49,506 nt of DNA from Pseudomonadota bacterium (GCA_023457495.1 JAEWLQ010000075.1:1-49506); one strand, 5' to 3'; positions 27,856-36,688 are shown, counted from the stretch's first letter. Notes: a model not told the origin generated them from the sequence alone. Numbers and translations are program-made.

Positions 27856-29367
27856 ATGAGAATCCTGCTCGTCAATCCCACCATCGTTTCGCGGCGCAGC
27901 GCGCGCTTTCCGCTCGCGATCCTCAGCCTGGCGACGGCGCTCGAGGAATCGGGACACGTGGCGGAGCTGCTCGACGGCAACATCGATCGCGATTTTGTCG
28001 CCACGACGCGCGCGCGCGTCGCGGGCGGAAAGTTCGATGCCGTGGGAATCACCGTGATGGGAGGGCCGCAGCTGCGCACCGCGATCGCGGTTTCGAAGGC
28101 GATCCGCGATGAGGCGCCCGCGATGCCCATCGTCTGGGGTGGGTACTTTCCGACTATCTGTCCGATGCCGGCCGTCGCGGCCCCGTTCGTCGACTACGTC
28201 GTGCGCGGGCAGGGTGAGCAGACTCTGTGCGAACTGCTGGACGCGCTCGGCCGCCGCGACGATTCGTTCGCCGCGATCGAGGGCCTGAGCTGGAAGCAGG
28301 ACGAACGTTGCATCCACAATCCCGACCGCCCTTTCTCGGCGGCGTCGCTCGCGCGGCGGCTGCCCTACGAACGTCTCGGCGACCCGGGCCTGTATCTCGG
28401 ACACACGTATCTGGGGCGGCGGACCGTCGGTTATCAGGCCGCGCTCGGATGCCGCTTCCGGTGCACGTTCTGCGGCGTCGCCACACTGTTTCGCGGCAAG
28501 ACCGCGTTGCCCGCCGCGCAGCGCCTCGACGCCGATCTGCGCTATTTCCGTCAGGCGCTCGGCGCCGACGCGATCCAGTTCTACGACCACAATTTCTTCG
28601 ACCGCGAAATCGAGATGATTCCGCTGCTCGAAGTGCTGGCGCGGCATCGCCTTCCATGGTGGTGCTTCGCGCGTTCCGATGCGCTGGTCAACCTGTCGGC
28701 GGAGGCGTGGAAGCTGGTTCGTGCCAGCCGGCTCAACATGGCCTACATCGGCGCCGAGTCGCCCAACGACGCGCTGCTGCGCGATGTCCGCAAGGGTACG
28801 AACTCCGACCAGACTCTGTCCGCGGTCGAAGTCTGCCGCCGCAACGGCGTGATTCCCGAATTGTCCTTCATGCTCGCGCCACCCGAAGACCCCGAAGGTG
28901 AAACGGAGCGCACGTTTCGTTTCATACGCGAGATCAAGCGGATCCATCCGGGCGCCGAGCTCATGCTCTACATCTATACGCCGCTGCCGCCCTCGGCCCA
29001 TGCCGCGCGTGCGGCCCATCCCAAGAATTTGCGCACGGCCGCCGCCCTGCGCGATGCGTCGGGCAATCCAGTGGCTTTTCCCTCCACTGCCGAAGGCTGG
29101 GCGGAACCGTCTTGGGTGAAGTACTGGTGCCACGCCGATGCGCCGTGGCTCTCCCCGCGCCTGCGACAGCGCATACTCGATTTCACCACGGTGATCGGTT
29201 GTCGCTTTCCGACCGTCATCGACGTGCGTTCGCCGCCCCTCGCGAAACGCGCCTTGCGTGTGATGTCGGCCTGGCGCTATCGCTTCGAGCGCTACGATCG
29301 CCCCTGGGAGCTCGATTTCGCGCGCCGCTTCGTCAATGTGCACGATCCGCGCGCGGCGAGCCTCTGA
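27856..29367 (+). CDS. B12-binding-domain radical SAM protein (second of four)
   Basis: This encodes 503 residues with N-terminal MRILLVNPTIVSRRS, a B12-binding-like fold with IVWGGYFPT and VRGQGEQTLCELL, and the iron-sulfur motif C199-x3-C203-x2-C206 (GCRFRCTFC). AYIGAESPNDALLRDVRKG is the usual radical SAM strand, and the C-terminal ~130 residues extend beyond the core. It differs clearly from the upstream paralogue, so the two probably catalyse different steps. ATG 27856 is preferred over an upstream frame start at 27799 because the product then begins at the conserved first beta strand. Confidence 0.87.
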   Translation: MRILLVNPTIVSRRSARFPLAILSLATALEESGHVAELLDGNIDRDFVATTRARVAGGKFDAVGITVMGGPQLRTAIAVSKAIRDEAPAMPIVWGGYFPTICPMPAVAAPFVDYVVRGQGEQTLCELLDALGRRDDSFAAIEGLSWKQDERCIHNPDRPFSAASLARRLPYERLGDPGLYLGHTYLGRRTVGYQAALGCRFRCTFCGVATLFRGKTALPAAQRLDADLRYFRQALGADAIQFYDHNFFDREIEMIPLLEVLARHRLPWWCFARSDALVNLSAEAWKLVRASRLNMAYIGAESPNDALLRDVRKGTNSDQTLSAVEVCRRNGVIPELSFMLAPPEDPEGETERTFRFIREIKRIHPGAELMLYIYTPLPPSAHAARAAHPKNLRTAAALRDASGNPVAFPSTAEGWAEPSWVKYWCHADAPWLSPRLRQRILDFTTVIGCRFPTVIDVRSPPLAKRALRVMSAWRYRFERYDRPWELDFARRFVNVHDPRAASL

Positions 29368-29370
29368 CCC

Positions 29371-30495
29371 GTGTCGCTGGACATCCTGCAGGTGAGTTTC
29401 TACGTCGATCCGCGGCGGCGTGCACCCGCGCAGCTGCTGAAGGACTGGCACTCACTGCCTGCCGTCGCGGAAGCCGCGGCGCGCGCCACGCGCCGGGTGA
29501 CGGTGATCCAGGCCAGCGCCATCGAGGGACGCAGCGAACGCGCCGGCATCGAATACCACTTCATCGCGCCGGATCGCGGGTCGGTGCTGACGCGCCGCGG
29601 ACGATTCGTCGCGTTGCTGCGGGAGACGGAGCCGGATGTGATCCATGTCCACGGACTGGATTTCGCCCGCGAACTGATCGGGTTGCGCGCACTGGCGCCG
29701 ACGACGCCCATCCTGCTGCAGGATCACGCCAGCGGACCGCCGCGTTTCTGGCGGCGCCCACTGTGGAAACGAGGCGCCGCGCAGGTTCAGGGCATCGCCT
29801 TCTGCGCGCGCGAACAGTCCGCACCGTTCGAGCGCCGCGGACTGATCGCGCCACGAACGAAGATCTTCGAGATCCCCGAATCGACCACGACGTTCACGCC
29901 CGGCGAGCGCCAGGCTGCACGCGCGATCACCGGCATGCACGGCGATCCGGCGGTGTTGTGGGTAGGCCGGCTCATCGCGCTGAAAGACCCCCTCACCGTA
30001 TTGCAAGGCGTCGCGGAAGCCGCGCGGGCGCTTCCGGGCCTCCAGCTCTGGTGCTGTTATGGCGCGTCACCGCTGTTGCCCGAAGTACGGGCGCGCATCG
30101 CGCGGGATGCCGCGTTGCGCGAACGGGTTCACCTGCTGGGCTGTGTGCCGCATGCATTCCTGCAGGAGCTGATGCGTGGCGCCGATCTGTTCGTGCTCGG
30201 CAGCCGCCGTGAAGGCAGCGGCTACGCCGTCATCGAATCGCTGGCCACCGACCTGCCGGCGATCGTCACCGACATTCCGTCTTTTCGCGTTCTGGTCGGC
30301 GCCGGCGAACAGGCGGCGGGCGCGCTGTGGCCCTGCGGGGACGCGCGGGCGCTGACGCGTGCCCTGCTCGCCTGCATGGCGCAACCGGCGGGAGAACTGC
30401 GTGCGCGTGCGCGCACGCGGTTCGAGTCGGAGCTTTCGGCCGCTGCGCTGGGGCGCAAACTGGCCGCCGCCTACGAGGAACTCGCGTGCGCATGA
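29371..30495 (+). CDS. glycosyltransferase family 4-like protein
   Basis: This 374-residue GT-B protein starts at GTG 29371, three bases after the previous stop. The donor-binding half has LWVGRLIALKDPLTVLQGV (around 195) and the family E-x7-E region REGSGYAVIESLATDLPAIV. The acceptor half begins LDILQVSFYVDPRRR. Retaining GT4 enzymes transfer sugars from nucleotide-sugar donors. It lies directly after two B12-type radical SAM genes and overlaps the HprK-like gene by 4 bases, so it should glycosylate the product of this cluster. Confidence 0.86.
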   Translation: MSLDILQVSFYVDPRRRAPAQLLKDWHSLPAVAEAAARATRRVTVIQASAIEGRSERAGIEYHFIAPDRGSVLTRRGRFVALLRETEPDVIHVHGLDFARELIGLRALAPTTPILLQDHASGPPRFWRRPLWKRGAAQVQGIAFCAREQSAPFERRGLIAPRTKIFEIPESTTTFTPGERQAARAITGMHGDPAVLWVGRLIALKDPLTVLQGVAEAARALPGLQLWCCYGASPLLPEVRARIARDAALRERVHLLGCVPHAFLQELMRGADLFVLGSRREGSGYAVIESLATDLPAIVTDIPSFRVLVGAGEQAAGALWPCGDARALTRALLACMAQPAGELRARARTRFESELSAAALGRKLAAAYEELACA

Positions 30496-31526
30496 GTTCC
30501 CCCCACGATCCATTCGGCGAACGGGACGAGTCGGTGCATCGACGCACACTGCGCGTGCTCGGCGCCGACATTCGGTTTCGCAGCAACGACGCGCGCCTGT
30601 TGAGATTGGCCGAATCGGCGTTCGCGGGTTTGCCGCGGCACCGCTGGCGGCGTGCCGTCCGCCGCCTCGACATCCAGCTGCGCGTGGTGACCGCCGATTC
30701 GAGGAAGCGCCGGGGGGAACCATCGGCGCCGCTGCTCGGCGCCGCGGCGGGTAGTTTGATCGCGATCGTGGACGGCGCGAACTACGCGCTGGTCGACGCG
30801 GCGCGCGGCGCCGCCGTCGTGCAGGTATCGCGTGATCGCCTCGTGTTCGCGCAACACGTTCGGTACGAGCTCATCGAGCTCGCGGTGTTCACGCTCGCCG
30901 CGCGCACCCAGGGCCTGCTGCCGCTGCACGCCGCGTGTGTCGGCAAGCACGGCCGCGGTTTTCTCGTGCTGGGCGAAAGCGGCGCCGGCAAGTCCACGTT
31001 TGCGCTCGCCAGCCTCTCGGCGGGATTCGAGCTCGTCGCGGAGGACGGGGTGTTCGTCGACGTCGACGAAGCGCGGGCGACCGGCGCCGCGAATTTCCTG
31101 CACGTGCGCGTCGATGGTCTGCGCTACGCAGGTTCTGCGCGCGCGCGGGTCAGGCGCGCGCCGGTGATTCGCCGGCGCAGCGGCGTCCGCAAGCATCAGC
31201 TCGATCTGCGACTGCAGGGTGCCCGGCTGGCGGCAAGGCCGATCCAACTGGCCGGCGTGCTCGTTTTGTCGCCGCGCAGGGCGCGCGCCGGAAGCGAGTT
31301 GCGTCCGCTGGGCGCGAAAGAACTGGTGCGGATGTTGCGGGTCACGCAGCCATACGCGACGCGACACCCGCGTTGGCGCGAGTTGGAACGACTCCTGGTG
31401 CGGCGCGGGGGACACCTCGCGCTGCGGGGCGCGGATCCGCTGCAAACGAGCCGCGCGGCGCTCGGGCTGCTGATGCGCGGCGCTTCGAAACGGGCTGGTC
31501 GCCCGCAATGGCATGCCGTTCCATGA
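30492..31526 (+). CDS. HPr kinase-like (HprK-related) P-loop protein
   Basis: This encodes 344 residues with LPLHAACV (His146), a P-loop GESGAGKS at 161-168 in the HprK context FLVLGESGAGKST, and ELVAEDGVFV (E184, D185) equivalent to the catalytic acidic pair. The HPr-specific C-terminal signature is not recognisable. It therefore belongs to the HprK-related group found in modification clusters, for example lasso-peptide kinases and the HprK-related kinase A/B groups. It may phosphorylate a peptide, a lipid or a sugar. ATG 30492 overlaps the GT4 stop, and its own stop overlaps the next GT4 start; both overlaps are ATGA. Confidence 0.82.
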   Translation: MSSPHDPFGERDESVHRRTLRVLGADIRFRSNDARLLRLAESAFAGLPRHRWRRAVRRLDIQLRVVTADSRKRRGEPSAPLLGAAAGSLIAIVDGANYALVDAARGAAVVQVSRDRLVFAQHVRYELIELAVFTLAARTQGLLPLHAACVGKHGRGFLVLGESGAGKSTFALASLSAGFELVAEDGVFVDVDEARATGAANFLHVRVDGLRYAGSARARVRRAPVIRRRSGVRKHQLDLRLQGARLAARPIQLAGVLVLSPRRARAGSELRPLGAKELVRMLRVTQPYATRHPRWRELERLLVRRGGHLALRGADPLQTSRAALGLLMRGASKRAGRPQWHAVP

Positions 31527-32626
31527 AGATTGCGCTCGTGCTGCAAGGTGGCGTCGATCGCAGCGGTGAGTATCGTGTCATTCCAGTGTTGCTCGCGCTC
31601 ATCGAGCGGCTCGCGGCGCGGCACGAAGTTCATGTGTTCGCCTTGAGTCAGGAGCCGAGGCCGGCTCGATGGATGCTGCGCGGCGCGCACATCCACAACA
31701 TCGGCTCGTCGCGCGCGGTGGCGCGCGCCGCCGCCGAAATCGTCCGCGAGCACCGCTGCGGCCGATTCGTTCTCGTGCATGCCTTGTGGACGGGCACCAG
31801 CGGGATGGCCGCCACGCTCGCGGCGCGCCTGCTGCGTGTTCCGCTGCTGGTGCATCTGACCGGCGGGGAGTTGGTGGCCAAACGTGAGGTCGGTTATGGG
31901 CAGATGCTTTACCGCCGCTGGCGAGTCCTCAATCCCTGGATCCTGCGCAACGCGGCGCGCGTGACCGCGACCAGTGCGCCGATCGTCGCGCTTGCAGCGG
32001 AATGGGATTTCATCGCTCAGCGGGTTCCTCTCGGCGTGGACCTGCGTTCCTGGCAGGTGCGCGCGCCGCAAACAAGGGATCCCGCGAGCCCGGCGCGACT
32101 CATCCAGATAGGCTCGCTCAATCGCGTGAAGGACCCGTTCACCACGCTCGAGGCCGTGCGGCTGCTACGCGAGCGGGGTCGCGAGGTCGTCGTGGACTTC
32201 GTCGGCGAAGATACGCTCGCATGTGAGGTCCAGGCACATGCGCAACGTCTCGGACTCGCGCGTTGCACTCACTTCGCGGGATTCCGCACGCAGTCCCATC
32301 TGCGGCCGATGCTCGAGTCCGCCCACCTGAACGTCGTCTCCTCGCTGCACGAGGCAGGCCCGGCGGTGATGCTCGAGGCGGCGGTTGCCGGCATCCCGAC
32401 GGTCGGTACGGATGTGGGGCACCTTCACGAATGGCAGCCCCTGGCGGCGCGTACCTTTCCACCACGCGACGCGGTGCGATTCGCGACGTGCATCGAAGAG
32501 CTTCTCGACGATGAAACGCTGAGGCTGGGCATCGCGAGTAGGGCGCAGGCAAGGGCGGTTTCGGAAGATGCCGACCACACGGCGAATCTCTTTCAGGATT
32601 TGTATGCCGAAGTGGCGCGCGGTTGA
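31523..32626 (+). CDS. glycosyltransferase family 4-like protein
   Basis: This encodes 367 residues. The N-terminal MKIALVLQGGVDRSGEYRVIP resembles a GT4 acceptor domain, LVHLTGGELVAK follows, and the C-terminal domain has RLIQIGSLNRVKDPFTTLEAV and HEAGPAVMLEAAVAGIPTVGTDV with the E-x7-E signature. It is the last gene of the plus-strand run. Its final 34 bases overlap the end of the convergent nucleotidyltransferase-family gene, so the two transcripts must be complementary at their 3' ends. Confidence 0.87.
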   Translation: MKIALVLQGGVDRSGEYRVIPVLLALIERLAARHEVHVFALSQEPRPARWMLRGAHIHNIGSSRAVARAAAEIVREHRCGRFVLVHALWTGTSGMAATLAARLLRVPLLVHLTGGELVAKREVGYGQMLYRRWRVLNPWILRNAARVTATSAPIVALAAEWDFIAQRVPLGVDLRSWQVRAPQTRDPASPARLIQIGSLNRVKDPFTTLEAVRLLRERGREVVVDFVGEDTLACEVQAHAQRLGLARCTHFAGFRTQSHLRPMLESAHLNVVSSLHEAGPAVMLEAAVAGIPTVGTDVGHLHEWQPLAARTFPPRDAVRFATCIEELLDDETLRLGIASRAQARAVSEDADHTANLFQDLYAEVARG

Positions 32627-33867
32627 TCCGCAGGCACGGGTTCGCGCGCGAGAGCGGCGCGGATCTGCACGAGTGTCTGAACCCGCGGCGGGCGCGAGAT
32701 CAGCCAGCGCATGATCCGGCTGGCATGCGGCAACTGGTACCAGGGCACGGTCAGGAGTTCGGGCAGGGTGCGAACACCGTCGGCGAGTTCCCGTCGGGCT
32801 TGTCTGCTCGGCATGAGGCGGCTGCGGGCGAAGCGGGCCGCCTCGAGGGGACTGCGCGCCCATTCGATTCCCGGTAAAGCCTGGATACGCAGGTTCGACC
32901 AGCTCACATCGTAGAGCGACTGGCGGGACGATCGGGCGCGCAGCCACCTCGGGCACGCGGCGCGCGCCTGCGCGAGCACCGCGGCCGGGATCGATCGCGG
33001 AAGATAACGCTCCGTCAGCACGAGCGGTGGATAGAGCCACCAGGGCCCATCGGCGGCATTGCGCCTTCCGAGGAGCGCGCGCCAGTCGTCGTCGCCGAGC
33101 CGCGCGGAAAGTCGGCTGATGTCGTGCAGCTGGATGAAGCGCAGCGCGCGGGCGCGCATGTTTCCCGCGGCGTGCAGCAGCAGGTGACGCAGCAACGCCG
33201 CCGGGCTCGCGTAGGGATTCACTCCGGGCATCGCTCGCACGGGCCAGATCGCGTCGGTGATCTCGACATGCTCGAAGGGGAGACTCTCGCTGATCTTCGC
33301 GTGGACTTCGATCCGCAACGGATTGTCGCGGTGTTCCCCGAAAACCAGGTTGTGTGCCTGCACTGCCGGAAGGTACGTGGCGTGGCGGCGCGCCATGTAC
33401 CCGAGTAGATAGCCCAAGGAATGCATCACCTCGGCCAGCGCCTCGCAATCGCGGGGCCGCACCAGAAGATCGACATCGCCCATCGACCGTTCGCCGGCGA
33501 CCAGCAGGTCCAATCCGAGCAGCGCCGAGCCCTTCAGGGGAATACAGGCGATGCCCGCGGCGCGCGTCGCCCGGTCGATTCTTTCGATCAATGCCCGGAC
33601 CTTCCGCTGAATCGCGGCGATCTGCTCACGTTGCTCCAGCAGGCGGCGCGGCCACTCCGGCGGTGAATTCCAGTGCGCGCGATGCGCCAGCAGTCCGTTG
33701 AAGCCGTGCATCGTCGCGACGGCGCGGGCAATGCTCCATTCGAAATCGCTCCATGTGGGTGGGATCTCATCGGGATCGACCACTTCGCGCGCCAGTCTTT
33801 CGGTGGCCGCGCGCAACGCTCGTTCCACCGCGGCAAACGCGGGCAAATCCGGCCCGAGCGCGCTCAT
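32593..33867 (-). CDS. nucleotidyltransferase-family protein (NTP_transf_5-like)
   Basis: This 424-residue protein has the family core CIPLKGSALLGLDLL (K112-G113-S114) followed by GERSMGDVDLLVRP with the metal-binding pair D131 and D133. It then continues into a helical C-terminal half with HLLLHAAGNMRARALRFIQLHDI. Proteins of this type accompany HprK-related kinases and PqqD-like proteins in other bacteria, and one occurs in the paeninodin lasso-peptide cluster. ATG 33867 overlaps the upstream radical SAM stop (ATGA). It is convergent with the GT4 gene, with which it overlaps by 34 bases. Confidence 0.84.
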   Translation of the reverse strand: MSALGPDLPAFAAVERALRAATERLAREVVDPDEIPPTWSDFEWSIARAVATMHGFNGLLAHRAHWNSPPEWPRRLLEQREQIAAIQRKVRALIERIDRATRAAGIACIPLKGSALLGLDLLVAGERSMGDVDLLVRPRDCEALAEVMHSLGYLLGYMARRHATYLPAVQAHNLVFGEHRDNPLRIEVHAKISESLPFEHVEITDAIWPVRAMPGVNPYASPAALLRHLLLHAAGNMRARALRFIQLHDISRLSARLGDDDWRALLGRRNAADGPWWLYPPLVLTERYLPRSIPAAVLAQARAACPRWLRARSSRQSLYDVSWSNLRIQALPGIEWARSPLEAARFARSRLMPSRQARRELADGVRTLPELLTVPWYQLPHASRIMRWLISRPPRVQTLVQIRAALAREPVPADQPRATSAYKS

Positions 33868-35243
33868 GCGGTGCTCCACGCGCGCATCGAGTCGCGCGCC
33901 CGATGCGCGGATTCCAACAACTCCGCCGCACGCGCCGGGTTGGCGGCCTCCACCCGCTGCGCTTCGACGGCGTCTCGCAACCACTGATCCGCGAGCTTGT
34001 AGTAGTCCCTGCCATGCCGGCCGTCGATCACGTAGTCGCGATCGGATCCTTCCGCCCAGGAGAGCGGTAGTGAGATTCGCCCGCGCACCTTTTCGAAGTA
34101 GCCCGTGCCCTTGATCGGATAGGAGACAGTGGTGAAGAAGAGGTCGGGATCGCTGGCCTTCACGTGTTCGACCGTGGCCTCGATGTCCTCGAGCTCCTCG
34201 CCCTCGTATCCCCACATGAGGAACATGCCGACCTGGATGCCGTATTTCTTCGCGAGCTGGCAGGAGCGGCGCACCTGCTCGACGCTCACGCCGCGTTGCA
34301 TCGCATCGAGGATCTTCTGGCTGCCGCTCTCGGAGCCTATCCAGATGCGATAACAACCGAGCTCGCGCAGCAGGCGCGCTGCTTCCTCGTTCTGCAGCCG
34401 GTCGGCGCGCGTGATGGTCTCGAATGGCCGGTGGATGCCGCGCCGCGCAAGCTCCGCGTGGTAACTGGATAGCCAGGGATGACTGATGGTGAAAACGTCG
34501 TCGGCGTACCAGACCTGGTCGGGCGCGTAACGCTCGATGATCCATGCGACTTCGTCGGCGACGTTCGCGGGACTGCGACGACGGTGCGTGAAACCGTACA
34601 CGGCGTGCGAGCACCAGTTGCAGTGGTATGGGCATCCGCGCGCGGTGATGAGGTTGATGCTGCTCGCGCCGTGGTGGGTCTTCCAGGCATCCAGATAGGG
34701 GCCGTGGTCGATGGCCTCGCGATCGGGCCAGGGCAGTGAATCGAGGTCGGGCTCTTTCGGGCGGTCGGGAGTGTGCCGCAGCGCTCCATCGCCGTCGCGC
34801 CAGGCAATGCCGCGAACGGCAGCGAGATCGTGCGGACCTCCGCGCGCGAGGGCGGGCAGCAGCTCCGCCAGCGTGTGCTCGCCTTCGCCGATCACGATGA
34901 CGTCGGCGCCGGCCTCCAGGTATTCCTCGCAGTAGTTGGCGCTCTCCGGCCCGCCGAGCACGACGGTCCAGCGCGCGCGTTTCGCGGCCCGGACGATCTC
35001 GAGCACCGGGCGGCGCGTCATGAGGTTCGTGTAGATGCCGACGACGCCGGGTCCGCGCGCGAAACGTTCTATGAGAGAGTCGCGTTGGGCGAACGTGCTG
35101 TCGAACACGTCGACTCCGAAGCCCGCGCGCTTCAGATACGCGGACAGGTACAGCAGGCCGAGCGGCGGATACGGCTTCATGATCTGCCGCTCCTTCTCGT
35201 CCTCGGCGAGGAAATATCCGTGAGTGAGAAGGATGTCGGCCAT
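33864..35243 (-). CDS. B12-binding-domain radical SAM protein (third of four)
   Basis: This encodes 459 residues. The N-terminal MADILLTHGYFLAEDEKE then MKPYPPLGLLYLSAYL and VVLGGPESANY is a B12-binding-like domain. The iron-sulfur motif is C204-x3-C208-x2-C211 (GCPYHCNWC). WIGSESGSQKILDAMQRG matches its upstream neighbour almost exactly, so the two arose by tandem duplication. The N-terminal pattern resembles the B12/radical SAM proteins named for a rhizo-twelve system in TIGRFAMs; that is from memory and unverified. The gene starts 8 bases after the upstream paralogue ends. Confidence 0.87.
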   Translation of the reverse strand: MADILLTHGYFLAEDEKERQIMKPYPPLGLLYLSAYLKRAGFGVDVFDSTFAQRDSLIERFARGPGVVGIYTNLMTRRPVLEIVRAAKRARWTVVLGGPESANYCEEYLEAGADVIVIGEGEHTLAELLPALARGGPHDLAAVRGIAWRDGDGALRHTPDRPKEPDLDSLPWPDREAIDHGPYLDAWKTHHGASSINLITARGCPYHCNWCSHAVYGFTHRRRSPANVADEVAWIIERYAPDQVWYADDVFTISHPWLSSYHAELARRGIHRPFETITRADRLQNEEAARLLRELGCYRIWIGSESGSQKILDAMQRGVSVEQVRRSCQLAKKYGIQVGMFLMWGYEGEELEDIEATVEHVKASDPDLFFTTVSYPIKGTGYFEKVRGRISLPLSWAEGSDRDYVIDGRHGRDYYKLADQWLRDAVEAQRVEAANPARAAELLESAHRARDSMRAWSTA

Positions 35244-35251
35244 GGAAGCAC

Positions 35252-36688
35252 TCAGCCGAGGGCGGGCGCGAGCTTCGGCCCGGTGTCTCCGGCGCGATTG
35301 CGGTAGGCGGCTTCGTTCGCGAGCAGCCGTCTCCAGCGCGAGCCCACTTCCGGCGAATCCGGGTGAGCGACCTGATCGTGCAGCAGGTTGCGCACCGCAC
35401 GGTAGAACTCGGACAGGTACGTGCCGGCGAACATCATCTCGAGATCGTTGCTCTCCTGCCAATGCGTCTTCGGGCCGAGCTGTTGCTTCACCTGCTCGTG
35501 GAAGCGCGTGCCGGGCAGTGGATAGGACACGCTCACACCCACGTCGTCGGGCCGTGCTTCGTCGACCAGTCGACGTGTCGCGAGGATGTCGTCGAGCTCC
35601 TCGCCGAGATAGCCGAGTTGCAGGAAGAAGCCGACCCGTATGCCGGCGTCGCCGAGCCTGCGCCGCGCCGCGAGGTTTTCGTTCACCGTCGTTCCCTTGT
35701 TCATCGCGTCGAGGATTTTCTGGCTGCCGCTCTCGGCGCCTATCCACACTTCGCGGCAATCCGCGCGGCGCAGGGCCTGGGCCATGCGCTCGCTCACGAG
35801 ATCGGCTCGCAACTGGATCGTGAACGGCACGCCGCCGCCGCCGGCTTCGAGCGCCGCGGCGAAATCGTTCACCCAGTCAACCCGGAAGCCGAAGATGTCG
35901 TCGGCGAACCAGATGTGGTCCGGCCGGTAATGCCGGCGCAGGTAGAGCATTTCCGCGGCGGTCTCGGCCGCGGGACGCTGCAGGTACTGGTTGCCCCAGA
36001 TGGGTTTCGCGCACCAGTTACAGCGGAACGAGCAGCCGCGCGAGGCGGCCATGTTGAGGCTGAAATAGCCGTGGGCGCGGCGCCAAGTCCGCCGGTATTT
36101 CTCGATGTCGATCAGGTCCCAGGAGGGCAGGGGCGCCAGTTCCGGAACGGGAAGGCGGGCAGCTCCATTCGAACGGTACGTCCGCGACGCCGCGGCGTAA
36201 CTGATGTCGGGCAATCCATCGGCGAGCGCGGGTGTCGCGAGATTCACGTCGGCGTTCAATCGGTCGACGAGCGCCATCAGCGCGGGCAGCGCCTCCCCAT
36301 GCAACACGACGTCGGCGCCGGCGGCGAGATATTTGTCGGGCGCATCCGACGCATCCGAGCCGGCGGCGATGAGCCGCGCGCCGCGCGTACGGGCCAACCC
36401 GAGCATTTCGCAGCAGGCACGGCGCATGCGCCCCAGGCACATCTTGCTCAGGAAATTGAAATTGTCCTCGTAGAGCAACACGAGCTGCGGACGCACCACG
36501 TCCAGTTGCCGCTCGAATGGTGAGAAGTCTTCCGCGAGCATCGCGTCGAAGAAGGACACTTCGTGTCCCGCGGCGCGTAGCAGGGAGGCGACCTGGAGCG
36601 TCGCGAGTGGCGGATAGGGTTTCGCCCGCTGCTGCTGCTTCTGGTCGAAGTTCAGGAAATAGGAGTGACAGACCAGGATCGAAAGCAT
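35252..36688 (-). CDS. B12-binding-domain radical SAM protein (fourth of four)
   Basis: This encodes 478 residues: an N-terminal B12-like domain (LVCHSYFLNFDQKQ, AKPYPPLATLQVASLL) and an iron-sulfur motif C219-x3-C223-x2-C226 (GCSFRCNWC). WIGAESGSQKILDAMNKGT follows. It is the first gene of the minus-strand arm; ATG 36688 has a GGGAGGGACC ribosome-binding site upstream. Paralogous to the next gene over the whole length, but with a divergent middle of the B12-like domain (DNFNFLSKMCLG), suggesting a different substrate or step. Confidence 0.87.
   Translation of the reverse strand: MLSILVCHSYFLNFDQKQQQRAKPYPPLATLQVASLLRAAGHEVSFFDAMLAEDFSPFERQLDVVRPQLVLLYEDNFNFLSKMCLGRMRRACCEMLGLARTRGARLIAAGSDASDAPDKYLAAGADVVLHGEALPALMALVDRLNADVNLATPALADGLPDISYAAASRTYRSNGAARLPVPELAPLPSWDLIDIEKYRRTWRRAHGYFSLNMAASRGCSFRCNWCAKPIWGNQYLQRPAAETAAEMLYLRRHYRPDHIWFADDIFGFRVDWVNDFAAALEAGGGGVPFTIQLRADLVSERMAQALRRADCREVWIGAESGSQKILDAMNKGTTVNENLAARRRLGDAGIRVGFFLQLGYLGEELDDILATRRLVDEARPDDVGVSVSYPLPGTRFHEQVKQQLGPKTHWQESNDLEMMFAGTYLSEFYRAVRNLLHDQVAHPDSPEVGSRWRRLLANEAAYRNRAGDTGPKLAPALG

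Noticed and set aside
30492..31526. True HPr(Ser) kinase/phosphorylase
   Set aside because: The P-loop matches, but the HPr-interacting C-terminal signature is not recognisable and no PTS gene is adjacent.
22753..33867. Lasso-peptide biosynthetic cluster
   Set aside because: HprK-like and nucleotidyltransferase genes are reminiscent, but there is no cyclase, protease, leader-binding protein or precursor.
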